Below are positions 20,403-31,042 of a stretch of DNA of 64,000 nt, in pieces. Every line of letters begins with the position of its first letter. Within the stretch, counting starts at the first letter, position 1. The notes under the pieces are model-generated. The model saw only the letters and a program-made list of their open reading frames with translations, was not told the origin of the DNA and did not search any database. Origin of the DNA: Adiantum capillus-veneris (Eukaryota > Streptophyta > Polypodiopsida > Polypodiales > Pteridaceae); assembly GCA_014529385.2 (NCBI GenBank), contig CM043956.1:63618620-63682619 (forward strand). The letters are read 5' to 3'. A program made the position numbers and the translations under genes.

Positions 20403-22181
20403 ATGGTTGGTCTAGTGCCAGATATGGTGGGCGACAAGCCAAATTCAGATGCAAGTGAGCTTTGCAGAGCATGGGGAAAGGTCAGGGATCAAACACTGCT
20501 CATCTTCTTTGATCCAGGGGCCAAAGCCAACTTCATTTCCCTAGAATTGGCTTCAAAGTTGGGAATCAGACCTGAAGAGATGGGGTATACAGCAGAGGCA
20601 GGTTTGGCATGTCCTGGCCATACAGAGGCTGTGCCACCCATCATTGGAAAGTTGCGCCTACATATCCAGTCCTATGTAGATGCTGAAGAATTTTACATCA
20701 TGCCACTGGACGGATGTGATGTGTTGTTAGGTATTCCTTGGTTATTTCGTGTACAGGGAATCATGGATGCCTACAACAAAAAGATCACTGTACAGAGCTG
20801 GGGAAAGACTCACATTCTGGATGTAAAGCTTAAAGGGGAGTCTATTCCCATTGTATCAGCTTCTGCTATTACTTCTGTAATGAAAAAGCATCTTTCTGCG
20901 TACTTGGTTTTTGCACGTGAAGTGTCAGATTGTGATGAATCAAATTTATCTGTGCTAGATAAAGAAAGGTCAATGTTTTTACAACAGTATAGTGACTGTT
21001 TTTCCGATTCATTACCGTCTCAATTACCGCCAGAGAGACCCGAGGACCATGCGATAGATTTGGTGCCAGGCAGTAGCCCACCAAATAAGCCTCCGTACCG
21101 GGTTAGTGCGGCTCAGCAGAAAGAGATAATGGGCCAAGTACAGGAGCTGTTAGAAAAGGGGCTGATTCAGCCCAGTTCATCTCCATTCTATTCTCCAGTG
21201 TTGTTGGTGCAGAAAAAGGATGGCTCATGGCGTATGTGCATCGACTACCGTGCATTGAACAAGAATATCATCAAGAATAGGTTCCCTATACCTAGAATTG
21301 ATGATATTATGGACAAATTAGAAGGAGCAGCTATGTTTAGCAGGATAGATCTAAAGAGTGGGTACCATCAGATCCGCATTAGATCAGAGGATGTGCACAA
21401 GACCGCTTTTAGAACAACGTTTGGTCTTTATGAATTTTTAGTGATGCCCTTTGGTCTCACAAATGCTCCTGCTACGTTCAATAGGATGATTGACAGAATT
21501 TTCCGTCCACACCAGCAGTTTGTTGGTACATTCTTTGATGACATGATAGTCTACTCAAAGAATGAAGAGGAGCATAGGCATCACTTGGCCATTGTGTTCA
21601 AAGAGTTACGCAGTCATAGGTTGCTCATCAATGCAAAGAAAAGTGAATTTTTTCTGGAAGAGATCCACTTTCTGGGACACATTGTCTCAAAGGATGGTGT
21701 CAGAATGGATCCTGCAAAAGTTGAAGCGATCAAGTCATGGCCAAATTTGAAGACGGTGCATGATGTCCGAAGCTTTTTGGGACAATGCTCCTATTACAGA
21801 AGGTTTATCCGAAATTTCGTTGAGATTGCTTCACCTTTACATGCTCTTCAAAAGAAGGCGGTCACCTTTAGATGGACACAGAAAGAGATTTCAGCTTTTA
21901 ATCTCTTAAAGGAAAGGATGACTTCAGATCCAGTCATTGTGTTGCCAGATCTTAGGAAGTCATTTGTGGTCCAGTGTGACGCCTGTGGTAGTAGCATTGG
22001 TGCAGTGCTAATGCAAGATGGCAGGGTAGCAGCCTATGAGAGCAGAATTTTGCAAGGGCCAGAGATGACCATGCAGGTCTATGAGAAAGAGTTACTGGCT
22101 GTGATTCATGCGCTCTTAAGTTGGAAACACTACCTGCTAGGTGCAGATTTCGTTGTCCAAACGGACCATCAAACCTTGTGA
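20403..22181 (+). CDS. C-L protease, reverse transcriptase and RNase H
   Basis: A 592-codon open stretch. The aspartic protease active site FFDPGAKANF lies near residue 38 (DPG in place of the usual DSG or DTG), with the second conserved motif DVLLGIPWL near residue 108. RT runs from about residue 220 to 440, with KKDGSWRMCIDYRALN, RIDLKSGYHQIR, MPFGLTNAPATF and catalytic FFDDMIVYSK near 377. RNase H starts at about residue 515 with QCDACGSSIGA, KELLAVIHAL and TDHQ. It ends at TGA (22179), where CGA is expected; RNase H finishes in the same frame beyond. The protein sequence is identical to that of C-R. Confidence 0.9.
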   Translation: MVGLVPDMVGDKPNSDASELCRAWGKVRDQTLLIFFDPGAKANFISLELASKLGIRPEEMGYTAEAGLACPGHTEAVPPIIGKLRLHIQSYVDAEEFYIMPLDGCDVLLGIPWLFRVQGIMDAYNKKITVQSWGKTHILDVKLKGESIPIVSASAITSVMKKHLSAYLVFAREVSDCDESNLSVLDKERSMFLQQYSDCFSDSLPSQLPPERPEDHAIDLVPGSSPPNKPPYRVSAAQQKEIMGQVQELLEKGLIQPSSSPFYSPVLLVQKKDGSWRMCIDYRALNKNIIKNRFPIPRIDDIMDKLEGAAMFSRIDLKSGYHQIRIRSEDVHKTAFRTTFGLYEFLVMPFGLTNAPATFNRMIDRIFRPHQQFVGTFFDDMIVYSKNEEEHRHHLAIVFKELRSHRLLINAKKSEFFLEEIHFLGHIVSKDGVRMDPAKVEAIKSWPNLKTVHDVRSFLGQCSYYRRFIRNFVEIASPLHALQKKAVTFRWTQKEISAFNLLKERMTSDPVIVLPDLRKSFVVQCDACGSSIGAVLMQDGRVAAYESRILQGPEMTMQVYEKELLAVIHALLSWKHYLLGADFVVQTDHQTL

Positions 22182-23291
22182 TACTTCTTGACACAGACAA
22201 AGTTATCTGAGAAACATATGCGATGGGCAAATATCTTGTCCATGTTCCATTTTCAGATTGTGCATGTGGAAGGCAAGAAGAACGTTGTGGCTGATGCCTT
22301 GTCAAGGAAGCCACAAATTTCAGCTGTGTCAATTCCTTATCATCATGAACTTGATGATATGAGAGAACAGTATGCAAATGATGAAGATTTTGCAAGGGTC
22401 TTCGAACAGCTAATGCATGGACAACGTCATGAACACTATCTTCTCAGAGATGGGTTCATAATGATGCATGGCAGATTGTGTGTCACAAAGCCATTGCGAC
22501 GCAAAGTTATGGAAGAGTGTCATGTCCCACCGTATGCAGGGCATCGTGGTATCGATGCTACAATTAAAGCGGTTGAGACATTCTTCTATTGGCCTACATT
22601 GAGAAGAGATGTGGATGCCTTTGTGCGAGAATGCCTAATTTGCCAGAAGGTCAAGTTTGACAGGCAAAAGGCACTAGGGTTATTGCAACCACTACCTATT
22701 CCAGATAAACCATGGGAAAGTATTGGTATGGATTTTATCTTTGATCTTCCGAGAACGCAGACAGGAAATGATGGTATTTGGACCATTATTTGCAGATTCA
22801 ACAAACAGGCTCATTTTATTCCTGTCAGGAAGAAGATAAAGCCAGATCAGATGGCACGCTTGTTTATGAACAATATTTTCAAGTATCATGGCATGCCACA
22901 GTCGATTGTTAGCGACCGTGATCCACGCATGACAAGTTTGTTCTGGAGAGGCTTGTTTGAGAATATGGGCACCACGCTCAAATTCTCTTCGTCATTTCAT
23001 CCTCAAACAGATGGGCAGTCAGAAGAGGCAAATTCTATTGTCCTAGATCTGCTGAAGTGCTATGTGTCAGAGCATAAAGGAAAGTTGGAGCAGTATTTGC
23101 CATTGGTGGAGTATGCATACAATAATACAGTGCATTCATCAACTGGCAAGGCACCTTTTGAGATAGTTGAAGGTGGCAAGAAAGTTTCTCCCATATTGCA
23201 TACAAAGGACAAGATATTTGAAGCAGATAAGTATGTTCAGGACATGGATGAAATGTACAAGAAGGTCAAAGTGGCCTTAGAGAAGACTTAG
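22182..23291 (+). pseudogene. C-L RNase H end and integrase
   Basis: The same frame as the preceding stretch. NVVADALSRKP ends RNase H. The integrase zinc domain follows (CHVPPYAGHRG..., then CLICQKVK), and the catalytic core with [18 protein letters not shown] and HPQTDGQSEEAN supplies D, D and E. YNNTVHSSTGKAPFE follows. It ends at TAG (23289-23291); the C-R copy has CAG at this codon, so the stop is a C-to-T mutation in C-L. From 22323 on, C-L and C-R differ by about 3 percent at the protein level. Confidence 0.88.
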
Positions 23292-23807
23292 GCAAAGCAA
23301 AAGAAATCAGCCGATCGTCACCGTCATGAAGTGATATATTCACTTGGTGATTGGGTGCTTTTGCGCTTTGAAAAGGCAAGGTTAAAGAAGATGAAGGGCA
23401 AGGAAAGACTGTTTCCAAAGCTCAGCATGCGTTACTATGGGCCTTTTCAAGTATGCGACATAATTAGTGATGTTGCATATAGGCTGAAATTGCCTGACAG
23501 TTGGAAGATTCACAATGCGTTTCATGTGAGTCTTCTCAGACCCTATGTGGGTGATGTGCTGGAAGATATGCCAGTTGAAGATCAGCCGGAAGTCGAGGAA
23601 CTTGACGAGATCTTGGTCCCCGAACAGATTTTGGCACACAAAGAAAGGAAAGTGAAAGGCCAGGTTGCTAGGCGTTACTTGGTAAAGTTCAGAAACTATC
23701 CACCAATGGATGCGAAGTGGATGGAAGAAGGTGAACTTGCAGAGTCACCAACTGTGTTATCACTTTACCTTGAAGCCTTCGATTTGCAACCTACCTTGAC
23801 CCCTTGA
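23292..23807 (+). CDS. C-L integrase C-terminus and chromodomain-like tail
   Basis: It continues the gag-pol frame after the TAG at 23289. The GPY/F-type region (MRYYGPFQVCDIISDVAYRL), [13 protein letters not shown], an acidic hinge (EVEELDEILVPEQIL) and RRYLVKFRNYPPMDAKWMEE are present. The last motif resembles a chromodomain that directs integration. The whole C gag-pol, 18744-23807, is one frame interrupted by five stops in C-L. Confidence 0.85.
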   Translation, partial: AKQKKSADRHRHEVIYSLGDWVLLRFEKARLKKMKGKERLFPKLSMRYYGPFQVCDIISDVAYRLKLPDSWKIHNAFHVSLLRPYVGDVLEDMPVEDQPEVEELDEILVPEQILAHKERKVKGQVARRYLVKFRNYPPMDAKWMEEGELAESPTVLSLYLEAFDLQPTLTP

Positions 23808-24380
23808 GTTTCAAAGCTACATGGATTGTCAGTGTGACAATGGCTTTTGAAACAAATGATGTATATGGTATTTAAAGTGAGCTCAAATGAAATACCTGTT
23901 ACATGAATGTTAGAGCTGTACAGATTGTCAGTTTGGCAATTGCTCTTATGGAATGTCCAAAAGTTTGTTTAGTGCTATAGAAGTGAGTATTTCTTGTCAG
24001 TTTGTCAAGGATACAGTAATTGCTTCTATTAAAGAGTACATGTGTAACTGCATTCTTAAATTGCCGGTTTGGGTATGCTCGAAAGTGTTACGGGATCCAA
24101 CGTGTACTATAAGACAGTGGCAAAATGTGCAGGTACCATTTTGTCATTGGAAAGTTAGTGACTCAAAGCAATGGCACAGTGCGAAGCTACCACTATGTCA
24201 TTGGGACAGGGTTCACACGTAGGCAATACATGAGTCAACAAGGTGTTGAATACACCAGGGTTGACAATGAGCATGTATGTGTCGTATATGTGTCGACAGG
24301 TGTTGAATACATCAGTGTTGACTGTGAGCATGTACGACATAAATGCAAACGAGGAAGTTTGAGATTTCAAGAGGGGGGTT
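23808..24380 (+). other. C-L 3' noncoding region and polypurine tract
   Basis: Short imperfect repeats of GATTGTCAGT.TG.CAAT (23825, 23926, 23995) and of a GTTGAATACACCAGGGTTGAC/GTTGAATACATCAGTGTTGAC type unit (24243, 24301) are visible. No coding potential is recognised. The polypurine tract AAGAGGGGGGTT (24369-24380) abuts the 3' LTR. Confidence 0.75.
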
Positions 24381-25856
24381 TGTCACCAGAGTGTGACTAC
24401 TATCTATCCTTTTTGTTGATTTCTTTCTTATTATCTATTTACTTTCACTTTTTGGAAACACCCCTCTGGAAATCTAACTGCCCTACATTGCATAGCTAGT
24501 GTGGAACTGCCCAGAGGGAGTCCAGGCCTGAGGGCAAGAGAGCACTAAGGTTGGACAAGGACTATGGTTAGCCAAGTGGGGTCATTGACTAGCCAAAGTG
24601 GAATCCTTTGCTACAGAGGCTACATTTCAGTTCTGGATGTGGCCGCAGTGTACAAACGGGGTCGGATGACCTAGACAGATACAATGGCAGCATCTCCTAA
24701 AATTTAGGGAACTGCTATTTTGGGACCTGAAAATGTCTTCCCGTCATTACGTGCAGTTTGACATGGGGATCATTTTGTTACTCTGTGGCCAAGTCAACAG
24801 AGGCTGCAGGTGAGATATTTTTAGACCTGAGGGTCTAAAGCGGGAAAATGCACAAATGAGTGACACTTGGCACTCTGAGGCCAGTTTACTACTTATAGAG
24901 AAGGCAAAAACGTGATTTATAGCTGGTAGGCTCATTTTGCAAGTCTCTGTCACAGGTTAAGAGCTATGGAGTGCTTGCTTTCCCTCTTATGCACAGTGCG
25001 GTGCCAGGAGTGATGCCGTGCACGCTACGCACTGCCCTCTCTCTCCTCTTTGGCAGTATGTTATGCCCCTCTAGTGGGCTCTTCATTTGACCAATGTACA
25101 GTTGTGTGGGTTCATGCGCGATTGCTGAGGCAAGAGCCTCTTGCACAGGTACTGGACTAGCTAGCGGCTAATCCCCCCACAGGTACAGGTGAATTCGGAG
25201 AGGTTTCACGCCAGAAATCTCGTCCGATTCAAAGGGCAAGTAGCCCTACAGGTGCGGGAGCTCGAGGACTTGCTACGGATGCGACCGGCACGCGAAACGG
25301 AGCCCGAAACAGTAAATTACAGCCTGCTGTGTATTTTTGCAGGTTTAGGGTTTTGGCCCTAAACGGACCCTAATACCCCCAGGAGGTTCGGGGACGCAAG
25401 GGGACCGCTGTACAGGTGATCTGGCGCATTTTCAGGGCTGAAAACAGAGAATTCAGCGTGCTGCAGATTCTCGCCAGGTTTTGTAAAGTGCCCTATGCGT
25501 CGGGAAAGTCAGTCAATGCGTGGGAATACTGACTGTGAAGGGTTCTAGTACAGTTATGCTGCCGAAATCGGGCTGGAACAGTGGAAATTCAGCCGAGTTT
25601 GTGCGGGGCAGCTTGTAGGGAACCACAGCGTTTATTCCCTCTTTTGAACAATAAAGAAATACCAAAAGGGGCGCCTAAGTTAGGGGCCAATCTGGTGTCG
25701 GTCTTCTCATACAGGTGCATTCTAGCATCTGTATCCCATTCCCCTCTCTTGTGTCACTATAGCGTAGGTATAATAGACGACTAATAATGGGTGAAAGCTA
25801 AATCAAGGTTTGAAGTAAAGTCTACCGCCCTTTTTGGATTGAACAGGCCGGTTTCA
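24381..25856 (+). repeat. C-L 3' LTR (divergent type)
   Basis: A 1,476-bp LTR with TGTCACCAGAG...CCGGTTTCA ends. Bases 24735-24950 are largely unrelated to the matching part of the other three C LTRs. The shared block at 25657-25691 has one change (ACCAAAAGGGG). Its flank GTTCT joins A3 gag without a matching duplication at the other end. Confidence 0.88.
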
Positions 25857-26790
25857 GTTCTACTGAGGACTCGTCTACAGACAGCTCGGATTCTGATGAT
25901 GGAAACTTCTATGCGAACAAGAAGAATTTTTACAAAGCCAAGCAGTATGACTTTCTCGAAGATAAAAGCAAGAAAGTCCGAGAGTTTAACGAAGGTGGCC
26001 ACTCGATCAAGTTTGATACTTTTTTTGGATACTCAGATGCTTCGAAGGCTTTGTCTTTTATACAGCAGTTTGACATTGCTTTCGCGGGAGGACGCTATTT
26101 AGAGCACTCCAAGATTCGGAGAGCTACCTCTTACCTTAAGGGGAATGCTCGTACTTGGTGGTCCACGCTTCTTTTAAACAAGACTGTGCCAGCTAAATGG
26201 CTGAAATATAAAAAGCTTTTTATTTCTTCTTGGTTGACGCAAGAATATGAACGAGATATACGAGCTGCTTGGAACCATCTTCGGATGACCAAGAAAGATA
26301 CAATCAATGCTGATTGTGAAAGATTCTGGAGCTCTTGTCTACCCGCCTCTTCATTCAAGAAGATCTCGTTAGAGAACAGATTGAGCGGTTCACCTTAGGT
26401 CTACCTACAGAGATCCGAGATCACTGCTTGGAACAGAAGTCAACTTCTATTCAAGAGTTGATGAGTCATGCGAAGCGGGGCTTTGCCATTCACTCTGGCA
26501 GTCTGACCTACCCCACAGATGAGGCCATGACACAACGAGCCGAACAGACTTTTGGGAATGAAAGTAGAAAGAAAAAGAGCAACCAAGAGAAAAAGGATGC
26601 ACGACCCAAGCTTACTCCTGAGGAGAGAGCTCGCTTCATCAGAGAGGGGAAGTGCTTTGGATGCGGGGAACAGGGACATATCTCCGCGAAAGTGCCCTAA
26701 AAAGGCACAGAAAGAACATAATGATAAAGACGACGACAGGCCTGAGAGTTCGAGAGCAGCCGAGGAACGTGGTAGAAAAGGCAGATAGAA
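25857..26790 (+). pseudogene. A3 gag fragment
   Basis: It starts mid-gag (SSTEDSSTDSSDSDD in the original frame), then the capsid domain with FIQQFDIAFAGG and RTWWSTLL (26051-26398), and the zinc-knuckle region CFGCGEQGHIS (26650-26690). The last Cys of the knuckle is lost to a small indel that shifts the frame near 26690 (A1 retains it). Frameshifts also lie near 26030 and 26340. Confidence 0.8.
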
Positions 26791-27300
26791 AAGCAGAACT
26801 GCTACCACATGGCGTGGGACGTGCACCAAATCTAATGAATGAAAGTACAAACTTTGGCGCTTTTGGGGCAAAGTGAAGGATCAGGAAGCTCTTTTGAAGG
26901 AGCCAAGGCCAACTTCTTTTCACTTGGAATTGGCGGCTCGATTTGGAAATTACACTCGACAGACTGACGCCACAGGCGGAGGTAGTTCGATTGGCACCCG
27001 GATGGGATGTTGCCATTACACCGAGCATTGGCAAACTTTGTTTGCAATGACAGGGGTGTTCAGGGCACGCGAGTGACGTTCTACTCAGGATCCCTTGGTA
27101 CCACAAGAACTACGCCGTGGTTGACTACCGGGCCGAGAAAGCGACTTTGATAAATGAAGGGCTTAGAGATTGTACTTGATGAACTTCAGTTTCTTACTCA
27201 TTCTTTTGGGAGAGAACTGAATGATGGATAAGGTTGAATATGTTTTGACTTGATCAAAAGAACGCCAAGATTTTTCTCCACACTCATGTCGATTGCTTTT
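26791..27300 (+). pseudogene. A3 protease region, damaged
   Basis: It contains the same lesion as A1: CTCTTTTGAAGGAGCCAAGG at 26890-26909, removing the DP codons of the active site and shifting the frame. Downstream, LGIPWYH-type sequence near 27085-27105 survives in another frame. The shared lesion shows that A1 and A3 descend from one defective parent. Confidence 0.6.
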
Positions 27301-28777
27301 CAGAGGGCCTGAAGATCAAACCATTGATCTGATACCTAGAAGCACGCCACCGAACCGGCCACCTTACCGTGTGAGCCGAGTATAGAATGAAAAGATTATG
27401 AACCTAGTGAAAGACCTCTTGGAAAAGGGTCTTGTCTAGCATAGTACTTCACCGTATTGCTCTCCACTGTTGTTGGATTTGAAGAAAGATGGATCTCGGA
27501 GAATGTGCATCGATTATAGGGCGCTCAACAAAATCACCATCAAGAACAGATTTCCGATTCCTAGGATCGATGATATACTCGACAGGTTACATGGATCCTC
27601 GTGCTTTAGTAGGATTGACTTGAAGAGTGGATATCATCAGATCCGAATCGCGCCGGGAGACGTCTACAAGATAGCCTTTCGGACGACTTTTGGGTTATTT
27701 GAGTTTTTGGTGATGCCTTTTGGCTTAACCAATGCTCCTTCGACATTTAATCGGATGATGGACAAGATTTTTCAAGAGTACAGGCTATTTGTTGGCACTT
27801 TCTTTGATGATATCATTGTTTTCTCCAAGAATGAAGCAGAACACAGAGACCATATGCTTCACAGATACATTTTTTTTGGGACGCTTTGTCTCAGCAAAAC
27901 AGGAGTGCAAATGGATCCGGCCAAGATAGACACTATCCGTCATTGGCCTGATTTGAAAAATGTCCATGAAGTTGAAAGCTTCTTGGGACTATGTTCGTAC
28001 TACAGACGGTTCATTCGAAAGTTTGCAGAGGTTGCTTCCCCTTTGCATATCTTGATACAGAAAGGAGTCCCTTTCTCGTGGGGATCCACAGAGGTGACTG
28101 CCTTTTAGATATTGAAAGAAAAATTGACTACATGACCAGATTTGACTTTGTCGGACTTGCAGAAGTCATTTGAAGTATTTTGTGATGCTTATGGTCGTAG
28201 TCTGGGTGCGGTCTTGATGCAAGAAGGCCATGTCATTGCTTACGAGAGCCGATTGTTCTCTAGGCCGGAGATGACAGCACAGATTTATGAGAAAGAGCTT
28301 TTGGTGGTTATTTATGCTCTTACTCAGTGGCGGCATTACCTACTCAGAGCGGATTTTACTGTCTCTACAGACCATCGGAGTTTGCGCTACTTCTTGCCAC
28401 AGAAGCAGCTTTTGGAAAAGCAGATGCGGTGGGCGAACATCTTGTCACAGTTTCACTTCCAGATTGTCCATGTGCAGGGACAGAAGAATGTGGTGGCAGA
28501 TGCTTTGTCTCGGAAGCCGTCGGTTCTGGCTATCTCCGCGATACATCATAGGAGCTTCGAGGATTTGGTCGATCAGTATGCCACAGATACAGATTTTGCA
28601 GATATTTTCACACAGATACGGGATGGGGAGACAGTAGCTGGATACTCCCTTCGGGAAGGCTACTTGATGAGAGAGACTATGTTGTGCATTACACAGACGT
28701 TGCGGGAAAAGGTTATGACTGAATGCCACTGTCCACCTTTTATGGGTCACCGTGGCATTGCTACCACCATGAAGGGG
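27301..28777 (+). pseudogene. A3 reverse transcriptase and RNase H
   Basis: RT motifs are present from about 27330: RRMCIDYRALN, RFPIPRIDD, RIDLKSGYHQIRI, MPFGLTNAP, FFDDIIVFSK (about 27800-27830). A deletion of about 75 nt after EHRDHML removes the segment before the GHIVS motif. Stops interrupt the same frame at 28106 (TAG) and near 28132 (TGA). RNase H follows with CDAYGRSLGA (Cys-Gly region altered to AYG), KELLVVIYAL and STDHRSL. It ends in the integrase zinc region GHRGIATTMKG at TAG 28778. Confidence 0.82.
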
Positions 28778-29016
28778 TAGAGAGATACTTCTTTTGGCCG
28801 AGACTCAAAAAGGATGTGGAAGAGTTTGTGCGCAGTATGCCAGAAGGTCAAGTTTGACAGGCATAAGGCACAAGAATTATTACAGCCTTTACCCATACCC
28901 ACCCGCCCCTAGGAAAATATTGAAATGGATTTCCTTTTTGATCTCCCGAGAACACAGAATGATCGATGATTTTCCGATTACATGGCACGTCTGACGATTG
29001 TCTCCGACAGAGAATC
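28778..29016 (+). pseudogene. A3 integrase, zinc domain end and deleted core
   Basis: FFWPRLKKDVEEF and CQKVKFDRHKA appear in different frames, followed by MDF.FDLP and directly FPITWH: the same internal deletion as in A1. The TIVSDRE segment is interrupted at 29016 by C-R; the rest of integrase resumes at 37694. GAATC at 29012-29016 is the left target duplication of C-R. Confidence 0.75.
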
Positions 29017-30469
29017 TGAAACCGGCCTGTTCAATCCAAAAAGGGCGGTAGACTTTAAACTTAAACCTTATTTGCTTTCACCCATTTAGTTTGTCGTCCA
29101 CTTTACGTGTACTTTCAAGACACAACAAAGGGGAGAGGGATACAGGCTGCTAGATTGCACCTGTATGAGTAGACCGACACCAGATTGGCCCCTAACTTAG
29201 GCGCCCCTTTCGGTATTTCTTTATTGTTTAAAAGAGGGAATAAACGATGTGGTTCCCTAGAAGCTGCCCCACACAAACTCGGCTGAATTTCAACTGTTCC
29301 GCCCGATTTCCGCAGCATAACTGTACTCGGACCCTTCACAGTCAGTATTCCCACACATTGAATGACTTTCCTGACGCATACGGGCACTTTGCAAAACCTG
29401 GCGAGAATCTGCTGCACGCTGAATTCTCTGTTCAGCCCCGAAAATGCGCCAGATCACCTGTACAGCGGTCCCCGAACCTCCTAGGGGTATTAGGGACCGT
29501 TTAGGGACAAAACCCTAAACCTGCAAAAATACACAGCAGGCTGTAATTTACTGTTTCGGGCTCCGTTTCGTGTGCCGGTCGCATCCGTAGCAAGTCCTCG
29601 AGCTCCCGCACCTGTAGGGCTACTTGCCTTTTGAATCGGAGGAGATTCTTGGGGTGAAACCTCTCCGAATTCACCTGTACCTGCGGGGGATTAGCCGCTA
29701 GCTAATCCAATACCTGTGCAAGAGGCTCTTGCCTCGGCAATCGTGCATGAACCCACACAACTGTACATTGGTCAATTGAAAAGCCCACTAGAGGGGCATA
29801 ACATACTGCCATAGGGGAGAGAGAGGGCAGTGCATAGCGTGCAAGGCATCACTCCTGGCACCGCACTGTACATAGGAGGGAAAGCAAGCACTCCATAGCT
29901 CTTAACCTGTGACAGATTCTGAAAATCAGCCTCCTCTCTCATTTTAGGCGCCCCCTCCTCTGGCTAGAAGTGGCAGAAGCCTCACAGAGTGACACCTCGC
30001 CCAGTTTCTGATTTTGGCCAACTGGCTAAAAATATCTCAACTGGTGCGTTAGTTGACTTGACAGCAGAGTAATAAAATGTTCCTCTTGTCATTCCGGACC
30101 TAAAGACGCAAACACATTTTCAGGTTCCAAAATAGCAATTCCCTAAATTTTAGGAGATGTTGCCATTGTATCTTTCTAGGTCATCCGACCCCCTTTGTAC
30201 ACTGCAGCCACACCCAAAACTGAAATGTAGCCTCTGTAGCAAAGGATTCCACTTTGGCTAGTCAATGACCCCACTTGGCTAACCATAGTCCTTGTCCAAC
30301 CTTAGTGATCTCTTGCCCTCAGGCCTGGACTCCCTCTGGACAATTCCACACTAGCTATGCAATGCAGGGCAGTTATATTTTCCGAGGGGTGTTTCCAAAA
30401 AGTGAAAGTAAATAGATAATAAGAAAGAAATCAACAAAAAGGATAGATAGTAGTCACACGCTGGTGACA
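29017..30469 (-). repeat. C-R 3' LTR
   Basis: A 1,453-bp LTR resembling the C-R 5' LTR closely but with private differences, such as CTGTAGCAAAGG where the 5' LTR has CTTTTGCAAAGG and GACCTAAAGACGC versus GAGCTAATGACGC. The shared block is at 29185-29218. The polypurine tract (complement of TACCCCCCTCTT) lies at 30470-30481. Confidence 0.9.
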
Positions 30470-31042
30470 TACCCCCCTCTTGAAATCTCAAACGTCCTCT
30501 TTTGCATCTATGTTGTACATTCTCACAGTCAACACTGATGTATTCAACACCTGTCGACACATATACGACACATACATGCTCATTGTGAACCCTGGTGTAT
30601 TCAACACCTTGTCGACTCATGTATTGCCTGCGTGTGAACCCTGTCCCAATGACATAGTGGTAGCTTCGCACTGTGCCATTGCTTTGAGTGACTAACTTTC
30701 CAATGACAAAATGGTAGCTACACATTTTGCCACTGTCTTATAGTACACGTTGGATCCCGTAACACTTTCGAGCATACCCAAACCGACAGTTTAAGAATGC
30801 AGTTACACATGTACTCTTTAATAGAAGCAATTACTGTATCCTTGACAAACTGACAAGAAATACTCACTTCTATAGCACTAACCAAACTTTTGGACATTCC
30901 ATAAGAGCAATTGCCAAACTGACAATATGTACAGCTCTAACATTCATGTAACAGGTATTTCATTTGAGCTCACTTTAAATACCATGTACATCATTTGCTT
31001 CAAAAGCCATTGTCACACTGACAATCCATGTAGCTTTGAAAC
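30470..31042 (-). other. C-R 3' noncoding region
   Basis: Homologous, without net length change, to 23808-24380 of C-L. It has the same short GTTGAATAC and TGTCAGTTTG repeats, with scattered substitutions. No coding sense frame is recognised. Confidence 0.75.

Larger units (their letters stand above)
17182..25856 (+). mobile_element. Ty3/gypsy element C-L (chimeric)
   Basis: An 8,675-bp plus-strand element with a 5' LTR (17182-18636), PBS, single-frame gag-pol, polypurine tract and a 3' LTR (24381-25856). The 5' flank GGTTC (17177-17181) does not match the 3' flank GTTCT (25857-25861). The 5' LTR closely matches that of C-R but differs much more from its own 3' LTR, for example at 24735-24950. 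The left flank is inverted A integrase DNA and the right flank is plus-strand A gag. The element therefore joins two different C insertions. Confidence 0.9.
25857..29016 (+). mobile_element. Element A3, gag to integrase part between the two C elements
   Basis: Plus-strand A-family DNA beginning inside gag and running to the integrase SDR motif, where C-R is inserted. It continues at 37694 and ends with the 3' LTR at 39127-39829. Its 5' LTR, PBS and gag start are absent: they should lie left of C-L, but inverted A 3'-end DNA is found there. A3 thus forms the spacer of the inverted repeat. Confidence 0.85.

Noticed and set aside
21952-22395. 147-codon antisense frame in C, mirrored at 32455-32898
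   Set aside because: Shadow of RNase H and integrase coding on the opposite strand.
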